A stretch of 64,000 nt of DNA. Origin: Lycorma delicatula. Its lineage: Eukaryota > Arthropoda > Insecta > Hemiptera > Fulgoridae. The stretch covers positions 37,209,520-37,273,519 of the forward strand of contig NC_134464.1 in assembly GCF_047948215.1 (NCBI RefSeq), written 5' to 3'. The notes under the pieces were generated by a model, which did not search any database, was not told the origin of the DNA, and saw nothing but the letters and a program-made list of their open reading frames with translations. Of the stretch, positions 1 to 10,825 are shown in pieces (positions within the stretch are counted from its first letter, which is position 1; the number at the start of each line of letters is the position of its first letter). The translations under genes were made by a program, and so were the position numbers.

Positions 1-641
1 AAAATATTTTTATTAAATAACTAAGTAATTAAAATGTATTATAAATTATATTTGGTTGAAATCCTTTTTACACGGATTACAAGATACAATGGAAGATACA
101 AGGATACAATTTATTAATATCATAATAATTTGTTGTATGTATATTGATCCTGTGTTTTTCTAATAATGTTAATCCTTAAAAAATATCTTTTGTATTATAA
201 TCCGAACATAATGAGATTTTAATTCGTTAAGTATAGTAATTAAACTTTATTCTTTCTTTTTTCATGGTTAAGTCCATTAAATATATTTTAAAATGAAATA
301 TGAATAAAAGAATTAAATCAAAATGATCAATTGGTCAACAAAATAAAATGTTTAAATTATTATAGGTTTTATCAACATCATTTTGATTTGTTGATTGTTT
401 TGAGCAGTATTTTTAATGGGGACAATGATTTGAATATTTACCAAAAATCCAGATACGTTTGTTATATTGAAAAAGGATTATTTTTATTGATTTTTTTATT
501 TCTATAAATACATAAATTGTTATAATTTTATTTATAAAATTCTATTATTGTTTTTAGGTAATTTTTTTTATTTTTGGGAGTTTATACAAACTGAAAATTA
601 AATGAAACCATTGAAAATTAAATCATTTTAATTTATTATAC
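1..641. other. AT-rich sequence, nothing recognised
   Basis: Very AT-rich sequence with poly-A and poly-T runs. I see no open reading frame of note, no repeat shared with the rest of the window and no RNA gene. Confidence 0.6.
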
Positions 642-901
642 TGTTACGTCTCCGTGTACGTGTACAAAACGCGCGCGTGCGCACGTACCTAACTACCATA
701 CCCGTCGCAGCTTCGCCTAAGCTATGAGGTAACATTCGTTTCCAGTCGCGATCGGGGTTGTATCCAATCATGGTACTCTGCCCACTGGACCCCTCTATGT
801 TCATTAAGATAATGCGTGTAAGAATAATAATGTTGAATAAAATTTAAAACTTTTTCACTTCATAAGAACTATCAGTGTATTGTAATTTCTTAAGAACAAC
901 A
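642..901 (+). mobile_element. possible solo LTR or LTR fragment
   Basis: The segment begins TGTTACGTC and ends AAGAACAACA. It is GC-rich in its first half, including an alternating CGCG/TGTACG stretch near 655-690. It has an AATAAA near 836 in an AT-rich second half. This order (TG start, GC-rich promoter-like part, polyadenylation signal, CA end) is what an LTR looks like. I found no target-site duplication and no partner LTR, and the boundaries are guesses. It could equally be the edge of another transposon remnant. Confidence 0.28.
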
Positions 902-1451
902 GTTTGGTTAGTACAGGCCCCGAAACTTTTGAGTGATCTGACTTATGTGAGTTTCAAAATACTCAGCCTCCATCTTACATCTCGATTCCCCCCGGAGGGG
1001 AGAAGATCCCACCTCGTAGCGTGTCAGGTCGCTACACCACCCCCCCCCGTTCCTAGCCAGTAGTGGCTTTAACGGAGGACATCTTCTCGCCCTCAAACTG
1101 ATTGTGCCACACAGCTTTCAGTCCAGGCCCCGCAGAGATGCCACCGATGCAAATGCCCCGAGGGACATCTACATCGGTAAAAATTCACCCCGAGATAGAT
1201 TTACATGTTTATGCCTTCAGAATGAAGACAACGGACACCTGCAGCTACCACGTCGCCCTCAGGAACTGAGCTAGAAACCTAACCGCGGAATGAAGACCCC
1301 GCGCCTAGATCTAACTATTAAAGAGCCACTTTCTGAATGTCTCAGATCCGTACTAACAACCTCAACAATAATTCCATCTTACAAATAGTAGTTATAGCTG
1401 GTTGCAGGCAAAATGTTTTTTGCACGGTTTATAACATTACCAAACATATCT
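902..1451. other. GC-rich remnant, probably transposon-derived
   Basis: The first 400 bases are much richer in G and C than the surroundings, with runs of C near 1032 and 989-997. The GC content and lack of long reading frames suit an untranslated part of a retrotransposon. No coding motif is recognisable on either strand; the 60-residue frames here look incidental. Confidence 0.35.
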
Positions 1452-1752
1452 TTCTTTTTCCTGTTTAGCCTCCGATAATTACCGTTCAGATAATACTTCA
1501 GAGGATGGATGAATGAGGATGTTATGCATGAGTGTAAATGAAATATAGTCTTGTGCAGTCTCAGTTCGAACATTGCTGAGATGTCTGGTTAATTGAACCC
1601 AACCACCAAAGAACACAGGTAACCACGATCTAGTATTCAAATTCGTGTAAAAATAACCGACTTTACTAGGTCTTGAACCCTGAAACTCTCGATTTCCAAA
1701 TAGCAGATTTGGGAAGACGCGTGCGTTCACCACTAGACCAAACCGATGGGTT
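1452..1752 (-). mobile_element. SINE-B copy, near full length
   Basis: On the minus strand this reads as a tRNA-like head (CCATCGG, then TGGTCTAGTGGTGAACGC-type A box and CCAAATC...GATTTGG arms), a body with GGTTGGGTT and AATTAACCA, and a 3' part ending in GGAGGCTAAACAGG followed by an A-rich tail. The copy is diverged. Other copies are at 7392, 7708, 12399, 13213 and 57709. It has no coding capacity; SINEs are copied by the reverse transcriptase of a partner LINE. Confidence 0.85.
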
Positions 1753-2980
1753 TACCAGACAAACACTACTAAGAGGTGACCGTACTTATTTCTTATTTTT
1801 TTAAATTATTTTATTTTATGTTTTTTAATCGAGTAACCGGAAATCGTGGCACGTACAGTAACAGTGGCAGTGGCTGTGTTGATTGAGTCGCCGGCGCTGA
1901 GCCGTACACCATCGTACTCTTTAAAAACCGAAATTTAAAAAAACCCGAAAATAATTTTTAGATATTTATTGAAGAGTATTTACAAGTCCAAATCTAGTGA
2001 GTATCTCATTTAGTATATTTGGAAATGGGTAAAATTTTCAAACATTGATTAAATACTAAAATATTTATTATTATTATTATTAAAATATTTTTTACCTTTT
2101 TTTCACCCCTTTCATGGTCGAATTTTGAAAAATCTAAAAATTGCGTTTTAGATATTTACATGAAGATTCTTATACTTCAATATAAAGTTGATACCTTCAT
2201 AATTTACGGAGAAATTAAAAAAAAAAAAATCATTGTTACTCCATTTGTAATCTATTAAACTCGGAATTCCAAAAAAAGCTTTTTTTAATATGCACGAATA
2301 CCGTAAGAAGAACGTTTATATAAAGTTTTGTAAATTTATCTTTTGCAGTTTGTACTGGACGTTGATTATGATTCATTCACGACATTTATTATGTAAATAG
2401 CTTTATATTTGCATATCTGAGAGGTATTTGGAGGCATGAAGAAATAAGGGTTCTACATAATTCAAAACAATCTGCATTAATGTGAGTTTTTAACTTTTTT
2501 CCTCCATCTTGGATTCACCATATTTAATCTAACTTAACTTTTGAAATAAGCTTGACATATGACACACGATTTTGATTTAACATTTTTCAAGAAAAACAAT
2601 GGGGAAACCCGTTTTTCTGTTAATGTCTTCGTTATCGAGGCACTCAAATTTACAATGACGATAAAATCATGTTAATAATAAAACTAGGTAAAACGTGCTG
2701 CATGAATATTTTATTGCATTTTACATTCATAATGCATACAATAACGAACTTTAAACAGTGCTATAATATTAATTATAATAAAATAATAACTGAGAATTAC
2801 ACAACAACAATTAAACGGCTATATCAACTGATATTATTTACTTTAAATATTTATTCTACGCAATATAAATTTATTTTATTAAAAAATAAACGTATACCTT
2901 TTAAATTTTATACAATTAATTAAAAAATATGAAAAATTATAAAAATAACAATTTTTATTTTGAAAAAAAGATAATTGAAT
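1753..2980. other. AT-rich sequence with diffuse old repeat
   Basis: From about 1915 to 2300 two similar passages recur (a lysine-rich A/T context followed by TTTAGATATTTA and GAAGA, near 1957 and 2147), suggesting an old internally repeated element. A short (ATT)n lies at about 2067-2086. No gene is seen. Confidence 0.4.
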
Positions 2981-2984
2981 ACAG

Positions 2985-3133
2985 TTTTGTTTTCTACCCT
3001 GCCTAGCATTGTCACTCTAACATTCGTTTTAACAATCTGAGTGCTAAATGTAGACTTGAGAATGCAGGTACTCCGAAACGCATCAACCATGAATGTTACG
3101 AGTGAAAATGCTAGGAAGGGCAGAAAATAACAG
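2985..3133. repeat. short foldback element
   Basis: Two imperfect inverted arms of about 40 bases (2985-3024 and 3091-3133) flank a 66-base loop. The arms share CCTAGCAT, TCACTC and AACATTC in matching order on opposite strands, with a few mismatches. The whole could fold into one long hairpin of about 150 bases. It may be a miniature transposon. No target-site duplication was identified. Confidence 0.6.
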
Positions 3134-4498
3134 TCAAATCAATTATAAAATCCTAGCAGAAATATAAAATACTGTGAAAATATTAATAAAAAATAAAAGT
3201 TGAATTAAATTGCCTAAAAGATTTTGTTAATGTCTGTCAAAAGCCATGTGATTCAATTTTTTTTTAAGATTTGCATAATTTTTAAATATTTTGTAATGTT
3301 TCAAATTACAATCATACAAGAAATAGAATATAATAAGTGTGTTTGTGTGTGTGTATGTATATATATATATATATATATATATACACGCGCAAGAGGCACC
3401 CCAGTTTATAAACTATAATAAATTACTAAATAATTTACATATGAGAATAGTTTTGTTTGTCGCCGATTAGTTTAATCCGAGACATCTTCCTAAGGGATAG
3501 GTTAAAATTAACTGCAGACAATGAAAACAATTCTCTCTCTCTCTATTCCCATGAGTAATTTGTTTAGAAATGTATTATTTATAAGTGGCCGAAGATAACT
3601 CTATTGTAGCAATATATATATACGCGCGTATATATTTGTTGTAGGTATATATGACCCTAAATTAAAATTACGTATCGTTTTAGAAAATGTAATCTTTTTA
3701 ATATCTTTTATTTTTGAAATAGATGTTTTTTTCGTAATTTTTAAATGCAGGGCACATAGTTTAGATAAATTAGATAACATTCTGTCTTAAGTTGGTAGAA
3801 ACAAACGATCTAAGGAGGGGTATCCAATAGTATCACATGTAATTTTAAAGGTGGGAGCAGAAATAAAACAAATGATGGTGGGAGGTGTATCCGTGAGGTT
3901 GTGTTTTTATATAAATCTCTTGACCAGTCCAAATAAATGGATATTATGTGAAAGTTGTGCAAATGCGTTAAATGAGGTGGCACTTTAAAAAGGTTAAAAT
4001 TTTAAGCGAAACACGTTGTGCGTTTATCGTTTTGTTTAATTTAGTAAGTTTATGGTTTTTTATCTATAAATAAATATACATAATTTTAATTATAATATTA
4101 TCCGATGATTTGTGCGTTTTTATATATTTATTTTACCCGTGAAAAATAATTATAGGCGAATAAGTTCAACATATTTGCCCATGTTCAAATACAATATACT
4201 TTAAATTAAAATCTATTGATATTTAAAATGAGATATTTTAATTTAAAACAGTAGATGTATTTTTTTTAATATTTTTTTTATGATATATTGATATATATTT
4301 TATTTTAATTTTTTACCCTTCTTCATTTTTCATTTGTAAATTTAAAAAAATTAATTAATAATGAACGCCATGTTGATTTGATTGAATCAAGACGAAATAA
4401 TAGCATATTTAAGATGGGTAATTTGATGCCACGTAAAACGCACAAAAAATCATCTTCGGTGTTAACTGTATAATACCTCTTTTCCCATTTACGGACAA
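3134..4498. other. AT-rich sequence with microsatellites
   Basis: A GT tract running into (TA)n occupies 3337-3384. A CT tract lies at 3532-3545. A second small TATA/CGCG alternation is near 3612-3632. The rest is AT-rich without recognised genes. Confidence 0.55.
3337..3384. repeat. (GT)n-(TA)n microsatellite
   Basis: A TG-rich run passes directly into an uninterrupted TA run, then ACACGCGC. The small reading frame across it is low-complexity and not a gene. Confidence 0.9.
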
Positions 4499-4875
4499 GT
4501 GTCGGGCTCGCTTTCCGCAGATGTTACGGCATATGTAGCCTGCGCCTCACGAGGCCGGAAACTGAATTTAAGCATTAGTCAGCCCCAGGAGGTGCCTTCG
4601 AGCTCGGTGTGTTCAGAGTCCCATGCATCATCACTGTCGCCCATCCATGCAAGCATGAACGAATGCCAGCTCTGCAGAGGGCGGTCTGTCCTGCCTTCGC
4701 TCACCAGTCCGGTATACTTAATCTCACTTCTTGAGGTTATCGATGGTCTTCTGTGTTCTGCTGGGCGGTCCGCATGTTATTATCGGGGAGCCTCGCCTCC
4801 TCATTTAAGTTGAGTCAGCCAAGGCACCCTAGTCATGTTTACATCCCGTTTTTTCTCACTATTTGTTCAGCTGTC
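4499..4875. other. unexplained GC-rich island, open on both strands
   Basis: A 370-base island of balanced base composition in AT-rich DNA. On the plus strand a 104-codon frame opens at a GTG (4499) and stops at 4811. On the minus strand a frame of about 60 codons carries an acidic, tryptophan-rich stretch (around WMGDSDDAWDSE) and then stops. Neither frame matches a protein family I know. It could be an exon, a retrotransposon untranslated region or an old transposon coding start; the sequence alone does not decide. Confidence 0.3.
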
Positions 4876-5047
4876 CACCCTGCACCTAACTGCATAATAC
4901 CTAACATTTTCTTATTCTTACCTTGATTTAGCTAAAGGTTTTCCTCTTATCGAACTTTATTTTTGACAAGCTGATAAACGTTTTTTTAACAAGAAAATGT
5001 ATTTAGCAATAAAGGTATATTATTAATACGATCTGAAGAAAATTATT

Positions 5048-5651
5048 AAAAAAAAAAATTTGATTTGGACACTACATGACTTCTTTGTACGCCTATTAAA
5101 TTACATATACACATTTTTATAAAATGAAAAGTACAAAAAATTTTAGTTTAACTTCTGGTTTTTTTCATATTAATTTAATTGTTATTGTTGAATTATTATT
5201 TATTATAAAAAAATTACAATCAGACGTTAATAATTATTAATAAATCAATATATTTATATTAAAAAGAAAGGAAATGAAGTCGGATTCGAACCGATATGCC
5301 TTCCTCTTGTAAAATCCAAATATTTCATTAATTAAAATATTTGGCTATAACCCTGGAACCAATGAAAATAAGTACCATTTATCTTTGAAAATCTCTCAAT
5401 GAGAGCTTATTACTGCAGTTAAGAAAAAGTCGGAAATACAAATTATTTTGGAACAGTCCTAAATCCAAAATTTCAACATTCTACAGCTAATGGTTTTTTA
5501 GTTATACGAGATACATACGTACGTACAGACATGACGCTGAAACTAGTCAAAATGAATTCAGGGATGGGCAAAATGGATATTTCCGCTGAAAGCTGGAAAC
5601 CAAAATTTTTCGCGATCACAATACTTCCTGTACTTCGTACAAGGAAGTAAA
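5048..5651 (+). mobile_element. element D, near complete
   Basis: The copy starts with a CTGATGTGGACACTACATGA-like sequence followed by ACTTCTTTGTACG, and ends in a hairpin-like CTTCGTACAAGGAAGTA. The two ends therefore carry ACTTCCTTGTACG-type sequence in inverted orientation. Around 5283-5302 it has GATTCGAACCGAT, the complement of a tRNA B box. The right half contains the phrases CTAATGGTTTTTTAGTTATACG and CGATCACAATACTTCC that recur in the other copies. There is no coding capacity; it is a non-autonomous repeat of unknown class. Confidence 0.75.
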
Positions 5652-5766
5652 AATTGAAAATAAATTAAGACCGCTTTCGATTTTTTTATTATTATTATAA
5701 TTATTGTGAAATAAGCTAAAGTCAAACTCATCGGTGAAGCCGAAACATGTCAAATATAGATTATTA

Positions 5767-5936
5767 GCCGGCCTCCATGGCGCGTGTGGTAGGGTCTCGG
5801 TCTTGTATCTGAAGGTCCCGGGTTCGAATCCCGGTCAGGAATGGCATTTTCATACACGCTACAAATCATTCATCTCGTCCTCTGGAGCAATATGTAACGG
5901 TGGTCCCGGAGGTTAAAAAAAATATATATATATACG
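5767..5936 (+). mobile_element. SINE-A with perfect 12-bp target duplication
   Basis: The tRNA-like head (GGCCTCCATGGCGCGTGTGG as A-box region, GGTTCGAATCC as B box) is followed by a short body with CATCTCGTCC, then GGTCCCGGAGGTTAAAAAA and a TA run. The sequence TATAGATTATTA occurs immediately before (5755-5766) and after (5937-5948), as expected for LINE-mediated insertion. The small reading frame across it is incidental. Confidence 0.93.
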
Positions 5937-6197
5937 TATAGATTATTAAAAGCTTTGTTTTAGGACATGAAACCATGAATGGCTCCTAACGTTGTAATAT
6001 AAATTCATCAATTAGTTGTTTCTTGTCGAAATTATGCCCAAAACGATATCTGTATTATATAATCGGGATATTTTTGGATGGTACGGTACACTACTAACAA
6101 AAACTATAAACTATAAAATGATTCTTGCCAATTTATTTATCTTTTACACGACTAACCAAAAAGGAGCATTATGTATTTAAGGCGTATATATCTCTTT

Positions 6198-6382
6198 TCT
6201 TTTTTGTGTTTATCCTCCGGGAATTACCGTTCAGGTATTACGTCAGAGGATGAATGAGGATTATATGTATGAGTTTAAATAAAGCGTAATCTTTTACAAT
6301 CTCAGTTCGACCATTCCTGAAATATGTGGTTAATTGAAATCCAACCACCAAACAATACCGGTATCCCCGATCTAATATTCAA
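6198..6382 (-). mobile_element. SINE-B, head truncated
   Basis: Only the 3' two thirds are present on the minus strand, from the GATCTA...GGTATTG...GGTTG region to the CCGGAGGATAAACA tail. The tRNA-like head is missing, as in 5'-truncated retroposition. The flanks 5937-6197 and 6383-6749 are AT-rich without recognised features. Confidence 0.8.
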
Positions 6383-7391
6383 AAAGGCATATCTGTCTAG
6401 AATTACACTACATACAAATAACTTAGCAAAATCAAAACATCGAACTAAATGTCATTTACAAGACATAGACAACGGAAAGTTTATAACACTTGGTTGGTAA
6501 AACACCAACCAAGTTAAAAAATTAATATAAATTTCACCCAGATATATATCTTTTTAAATAAAAAATAATTAGCAGTAGTATTAAAATGGATTTAATGGCA
6601 ATGGTCCAAAATTTAGAGGCTCCTCAGTTCTACATTGCTTTGTTGTGTAATATAATCTGCACTGACCGGACATCCTGTTTTTAGTCTTTTCTTTGGCAGT
6701 CTTGTTTTTTAATTTTTAACAGATTTAAAACTTATTTTGAAGTATCTATTACTTTCCTGTCTAGCACTATAGCAGAACTATAGCTTTAGAAGGGAAAATA
6801 TTTTATTTAGTCTAGTTTGGGAATTTGTGGTTTTCACCGGATCTTTACATTTTGACACCTTAGGAACCCAAAAAAAAAGTATAGAAATTTTCCGGATGTT
6901 CGTACGTATGTGTGCGTGTTCCATGTCGCACCTTAAATCACCTTATATGTGCAGAAATACTGGACCGATTTTGAGCAAACTTGGGTCTAATTACCTCTTT
7001 ATATAGAGTATTGATTCCATTAAATTTTCAACTTAAAAGGTCAAGGGGGTGACGCTGTAGAGCAAGGTCACCATCAGAATTTGTAGATTTCGACTAATTA
7101 AGGTGTTATTTTTCTTAGGCACATTTTTTAACAACTAAAAAATTATATTTAAAAAAAATTTCCAAAATTGCATCTCCACCCCAAAATTTCTCTAAATAAA
7201 CTAGTGGATAAGTGAGTGAAATGTGTCATTAGTACCCCCTCTCACCAGATAGAGCGCTAGTACAGCACTTGTACAGTAGCCGTAGTCGTGTGCTACATCG
7301 TAACGTCACAGATGAGCAGTAGAATTAAATAAATGAATAATATTTAAAGTGTAAAAAAGTGTTAAAATTGATCGCTAGTACCGCCACACCC

Positions 7392-7692
7392 AACCCACCG
7401 GGTTAGTCTAGTGGTGAACGCGTCTTCCCAAATCAGCTGATTTGGAAGTCGAGAGTTCCAGCGTTCAAGTCCTAGTAAAAGCCAGTTATTTTTACACGAT
7501 TTGAATACTAGATTGTGGATACCGGTGTTCTTTGGTGGTTGGGTTTCAATTAACCATACATCTCAGGAACGGTCGAACTGAGAATGTACAAGACTACACT
7601 TCATTTACACTCATACATATCATCCTCATTCATCCTCTGAAGAATTATCTAAACGGTAGTTACCGAAGGCTAAACAGGAAAAAGGAAAAGAA
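7392..7692 (+). mobile_element. SINE-B, first of two in tandem
   Basis: The full-length copy has head CACCGGGTTAGTCTAGTGG, AATCAGCTGATT palindrome, B-box-like GTTCAAGTCC, body GGTGTTCTTTGGTGGTTGGG and tail GAAGGCTAAACAGGAAAAAG. It sits inside element C. The 15-base target AGTACCGCCACACCC lies directly before (7377-7391) and after (7693-7707). Confidence 0.93.
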
Positions 7693-7707
7693 AGTACCGC
7701 CACACCC

Positions 7708-7984
7708 ACTACTGGGTTGGTCTAGTGGTGAACGCGTCTTCCCAAATCAGGTGATTTGGAAGTCGAGAGTTCCAGCGTTTAACTTCTAGTAAAGTCAGTT
7801 ATTTTAACACGGATTTAAATACTAGTTCGTGAATACCGGTTCTTTGCTGGTTGGGTTACAATTAACCACACATCCCAGTAATGGTCGAATTGAGGCTGTA
7901 CAAAACTACACTTCATTTACACTCATACATATCATCCTCTGAAGTATTATCTAAACGCTAATCACCGGAGGCTAAACAGGAAAG
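7708..7984 (+). mobile_element. SINE-B, second of two in tandem
   Basis: A second copy follows the first with only the shared target duplication between them. The same 15-base target repeats again at 7985-7999. The tail ends GGAGGCTAAACAGG. Its body differs from its neighbour at many positions (for example GGTTCTTTGCTGG), so the pair is not a simple recent tandem duplication. Confidence 0.93.
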
Positions 7985-8033
7985 AGTACCGCCACACCCG
8001 CGCCAACAAAATACGGTATGCGCGCGCGTTTTA

Positions 8034-8197
8034 TTTATTTTTTTTTGTTTAACCTCCGGGACCACCGTTAGAGATTTCTTCAGAGTATGAGATGAATGTT
8101 TTTTAGCGTGTGTGAAAATGCCATGCTTGACTGGGACTCGAACCCAGGATCCGGGGTGAATGGCCGAGACGCCACCACTCGCGCCACGGAAGGCGGC
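8034..8197 (-). mobile_element. SINE-A nested in element C
   Basis: On the minus strand it has a head near CTTCCGTGGCGCGAGTGGTG, B box GGGTTCGAGTCCC, and tail GGTCCCGGAGGTTAAAC plus A run. It is flanked by GCGCGCGCGTTTTA at 8020-8033 and 8198-8211, a 14-base duplication of element C sequence. This dates it as younger than the C copy. Confidence 0.93.
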
Positions 8198-8350
8198 GCG
8201 CGCGCGTTTTAGTTAGAATCATTGAATTAAATAAGCAAAAAAAATAATTATATTTAAATAAAATTTTAATTATTTTAAATATAGTTATGTGTCTATAAGC
8301 CGTGCATGAGAAAAAACCGCATGACAGAAAATTTCTACACCTGTGTTCTT

Positions 8351-9524
8351 AGCTTTTTTTAAAAGAAGTCTTGGTTTAACTAAGTTAAACCAGTTCAAAT
8401 AAATAAAATATCAATGTGGTTTTATTACAGCAATTTGATGGAAAATCAGTTCTTTTAGGGATCTAGACTGAACTAGGTGTATGACTGTTTATTTATAAAA
8501 ATACTGTAAAAAAATTACGTAAAAATTATTATATGGAATACATATATTTTGAATTTTAGGATATACAGTTATTTTTTTTATTGTAATTTTTTTTTTCAAG
8601 GAGCATTAAGAAATAAAGGATTATAATTAATGTTTGTTTCGTAATTTTTTTCAATTTTTGATTCACTTTTTACATTTTTTCTTATATACAGTTTATTTTT
8701 TAAACTTTTAAAGGAGTAAAATATAATCTCTTTTAAATTGAGAATCACTAAATTATCAATTTGATTTTAACAAATTGTATAAGAAAAATAGCTTTTAGGA
8801 TTCATCATTGAAAAATCTAAATTAATCTTTTGTGTATTAGTACTAATTTAGGTCAGGGACGAATTCTCTCCAATTTTATAACAGTAATTTTACTGAACGT
8901 AAAAATTACATTCAATATTACAACGTAATTCACGTTTCAAAATAATATAATATTATGACAAATAATCATAGACAATAATCAGACAAGTATAATGACGTAT
9001 TACGAAAATATAATGTAATATTATCAACGTAATATTACGTATTCTCGTAATTAACTTACGAGAATATTTCATATGCATTACAACTATAAAGTCTAGGATA
9101 TAAGTATGATTATTAGAAAAACACAGTACTTTGTAAACATGCTATGTTCTTTGCTCAATTTAAAATAGTATTTATTTAAAGAACTCTTTTTTTGTTTTCA
9201 AAGATAATATTGATCCGTATTTCAATGATGATTACTTTTAATTACAAGGAAATTCTATGCTTCTAGTTTACGAATGATGCAAAATCTTATTGTATCAGCG
9301 AATTTTTTTTCATTTATATAAAACAATAAAAAAAAGAATAAAAATTCTAAAATAAGATAATTAAGTTATACACGTTTTCTTATTCAGGCGACCAAAACAA
9401 ATTTAACTTTTTTATTAATTTCTAAAAATAATTACACGTATTTTTGCAATACACGCAACGAAATAAAAATTTAATTTAAAGAAATTTTTTTCGAAAAAGT
9501 ACGTTATTATTTTTGAATATCTGA
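8351..9524. other. AT-rich sequence with TAATATTAC-like palindromes
   Basis: No gene is recognised. Between 8880 and 9075 short palindromes such as CGTAATATTACG recur. A perfect 10-base hairpin (ATTCTCGTAA, loop TTAAC) occupies 9041-9065. Confidence 0.5.
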
Positions 9525-9586
9525 TGGGATTTGGGGGGGAGGGGATGAAAATGTATTTCTTTACGTTTTTAAGGTATGGAGAGTAC

Positions 9587-10003
9587 AGCCTCGATCTGGA
9601 GAAGACGGTTCGCCGAGATGGATCGTTCTTGTTGAGGGATCGGGGATTCCTTGTGGTAGTTTTTGTATGATGACAACTGGAAGCTGGATAGCCTCATATA
9701 GGAACAGTGCTAAAAAACTGCACAGGAAGTGAGGTACTCTAATGAGTTGCTAATATTAATGGCTTATTAATAAAATATAAAATAAAAATTTGACCGGCAG
9801 CCAGACCTGCCATGCCGGACATACTACCGGTAGGTGGCAAGGGCTGTTTAATATTTAAATATTAAGTACATATTAAACATTTAAATATAATATTTAAAAA
9901 AAACATTTAAATATAATACTGAAGTATTATATTTAAATGTTTGAGACCCCCTTCACTGTTCTATGCTTAATTCCGGATCCGGCGTAGGTGAGTAAGAAAA
10001 AAA
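9587..10003 (+). mobile_element. retroposed insert with poly-A and 16-bp target duplication
   Basis: The insert splits a tandem unit and is flanked by AAGGTATGGAGAGTAC (9571-9586) and AAGGTATGAAGAGTAC (10004-10019), one mismatch in 16. It ends in GAGTAAG plus nine A residues, so it integrated by target-primed reverse transcription. The left part is GC-balanced and has no family-specific motif I can name. The centre has a 19-base perfect hairpin (9901-9942). It is most likely the 3' end of a 5'-truncated non-LTR element or an unnamed SINE. Confidence 0.78.
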
Positions 10004-10054
10004 AAGGTATGAAGAGTACGAAACTAACATACCCTTAAATGTAGTTTCCTTATC

Positions 10055-10057
<3 letters not shown>

Positions 10058-10091
<34 letters not shown>
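10058..10091. repeat. (TA)n microsatellite
   Basis: An uninterrupted TA run lies inside the first tandem unit; the other two units lack it at this place. Confidence 0.95.
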
Positions 10092-10093
<2 letters not shown>

Positions 10094-10825
10094 AACCCAT
10101 CATATTTTTATACCTGTGTATAAAATTTGTGGCTCGTAGTTCTCTAAAACTAATAAATCAATATGCTAATAGTGTACATTAAGTTGTGCATGTGAAAATT
10201 TGCTGAAGATTAGTTAACTTGTTCCTCAGTTGAGCTCAATTTAAAGTTGACGACAGGCAACATAACCTTAATATCAGTTATTACCTTCAATCGGATGACG
10301 TGATAGGCGTGAGTGGGGGGTTGAAAATAAGTTTCTTTACGTTTTGAAACATGAGAAGAACAAAAATCCCATTTATGTATAAAATTTTGTAACTCGAAAA
10401 TCTTCACTACTACTTAATCAATTTCATTGAAATTTAGATATGCTGTAAACAAAGTTATGCATATGAAGATTGGTTAAGTTATTCCGGAGTTATACTTAAT
10501 TTAAAGTTGACAACAAACAATATAATCTTAATTTGAGGTATTATTTCCTTCAAACGCATGGTGAGTTGGCGAGGGGTAAAAAAAAACTTTCTTTACGTTT
10601 TGAGATATGTGGAGTACAAAAATCCCATTTCAGTATAAAATTTTGTGGCTCAAAAATTCCAATAGTACTTAATCAATTCCGTTGAAATTTACACATGCTG
10701 TAATAGCGTATCTGAAGTTATAGATATGAAAATTTTCGGAAGATCGGTTGAGTTATTCCTGAGTTACGCTAAATTTAATGTCGACAACAGACAACTTAAC
10801 CTCATTTTGAGATTATGTTGAATGT

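Larger units (their letters stand above)
6750..8350 (+). mobile_element. element C interrupted by three SINEs
   Basis: The element begins with a left hairpin (ACTTTCCTGTCTAG ... TTTAGAAGGGAAAA). It continues through TTTTGACACCTTAGGAACCC, CTGGACCGATTTTGAGCAAA, TTAAAAGGTCAAGGGGGTGA and TCGCTAGTACCGCCACACC, and ends near 8350 with a decayed right hairpin. Without the inserts it is about 0.8 kb. It lacks the tRNA-like segment found in the 24-kb and 60-kb copies. No coding potential is seen, so it is presumably mobilised in trans. Confidence 0.78.
9525..10825 (+). repeat. tandem array of three ~256-bp units
   Basis: Three diverged units follow each other, marked by the recurring TTTCTTTACGTTTTGA (near 9557, 10332 and 10588), AAAATTTTGTGGCTC-like, TTAAGTTATTCC-like and TTTAAAGTTGACAACA phrases. 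The last two spacings are 256 bases. The first unit is split by a retroposed insert (9587-10003) and also carries a (TA)n tract. Frames within it are incidental. The array may be an old satellite fragment or the internal repeats of a larger element. Confidence 0.78.

Noticed and set aside
5283..5302. GATTCGAACCGAT as part of a minus-strand tRNA
   Set aside because: The same segment recurs in every element D copy in a fixed context, and no clover-leaf can be drawn around it.
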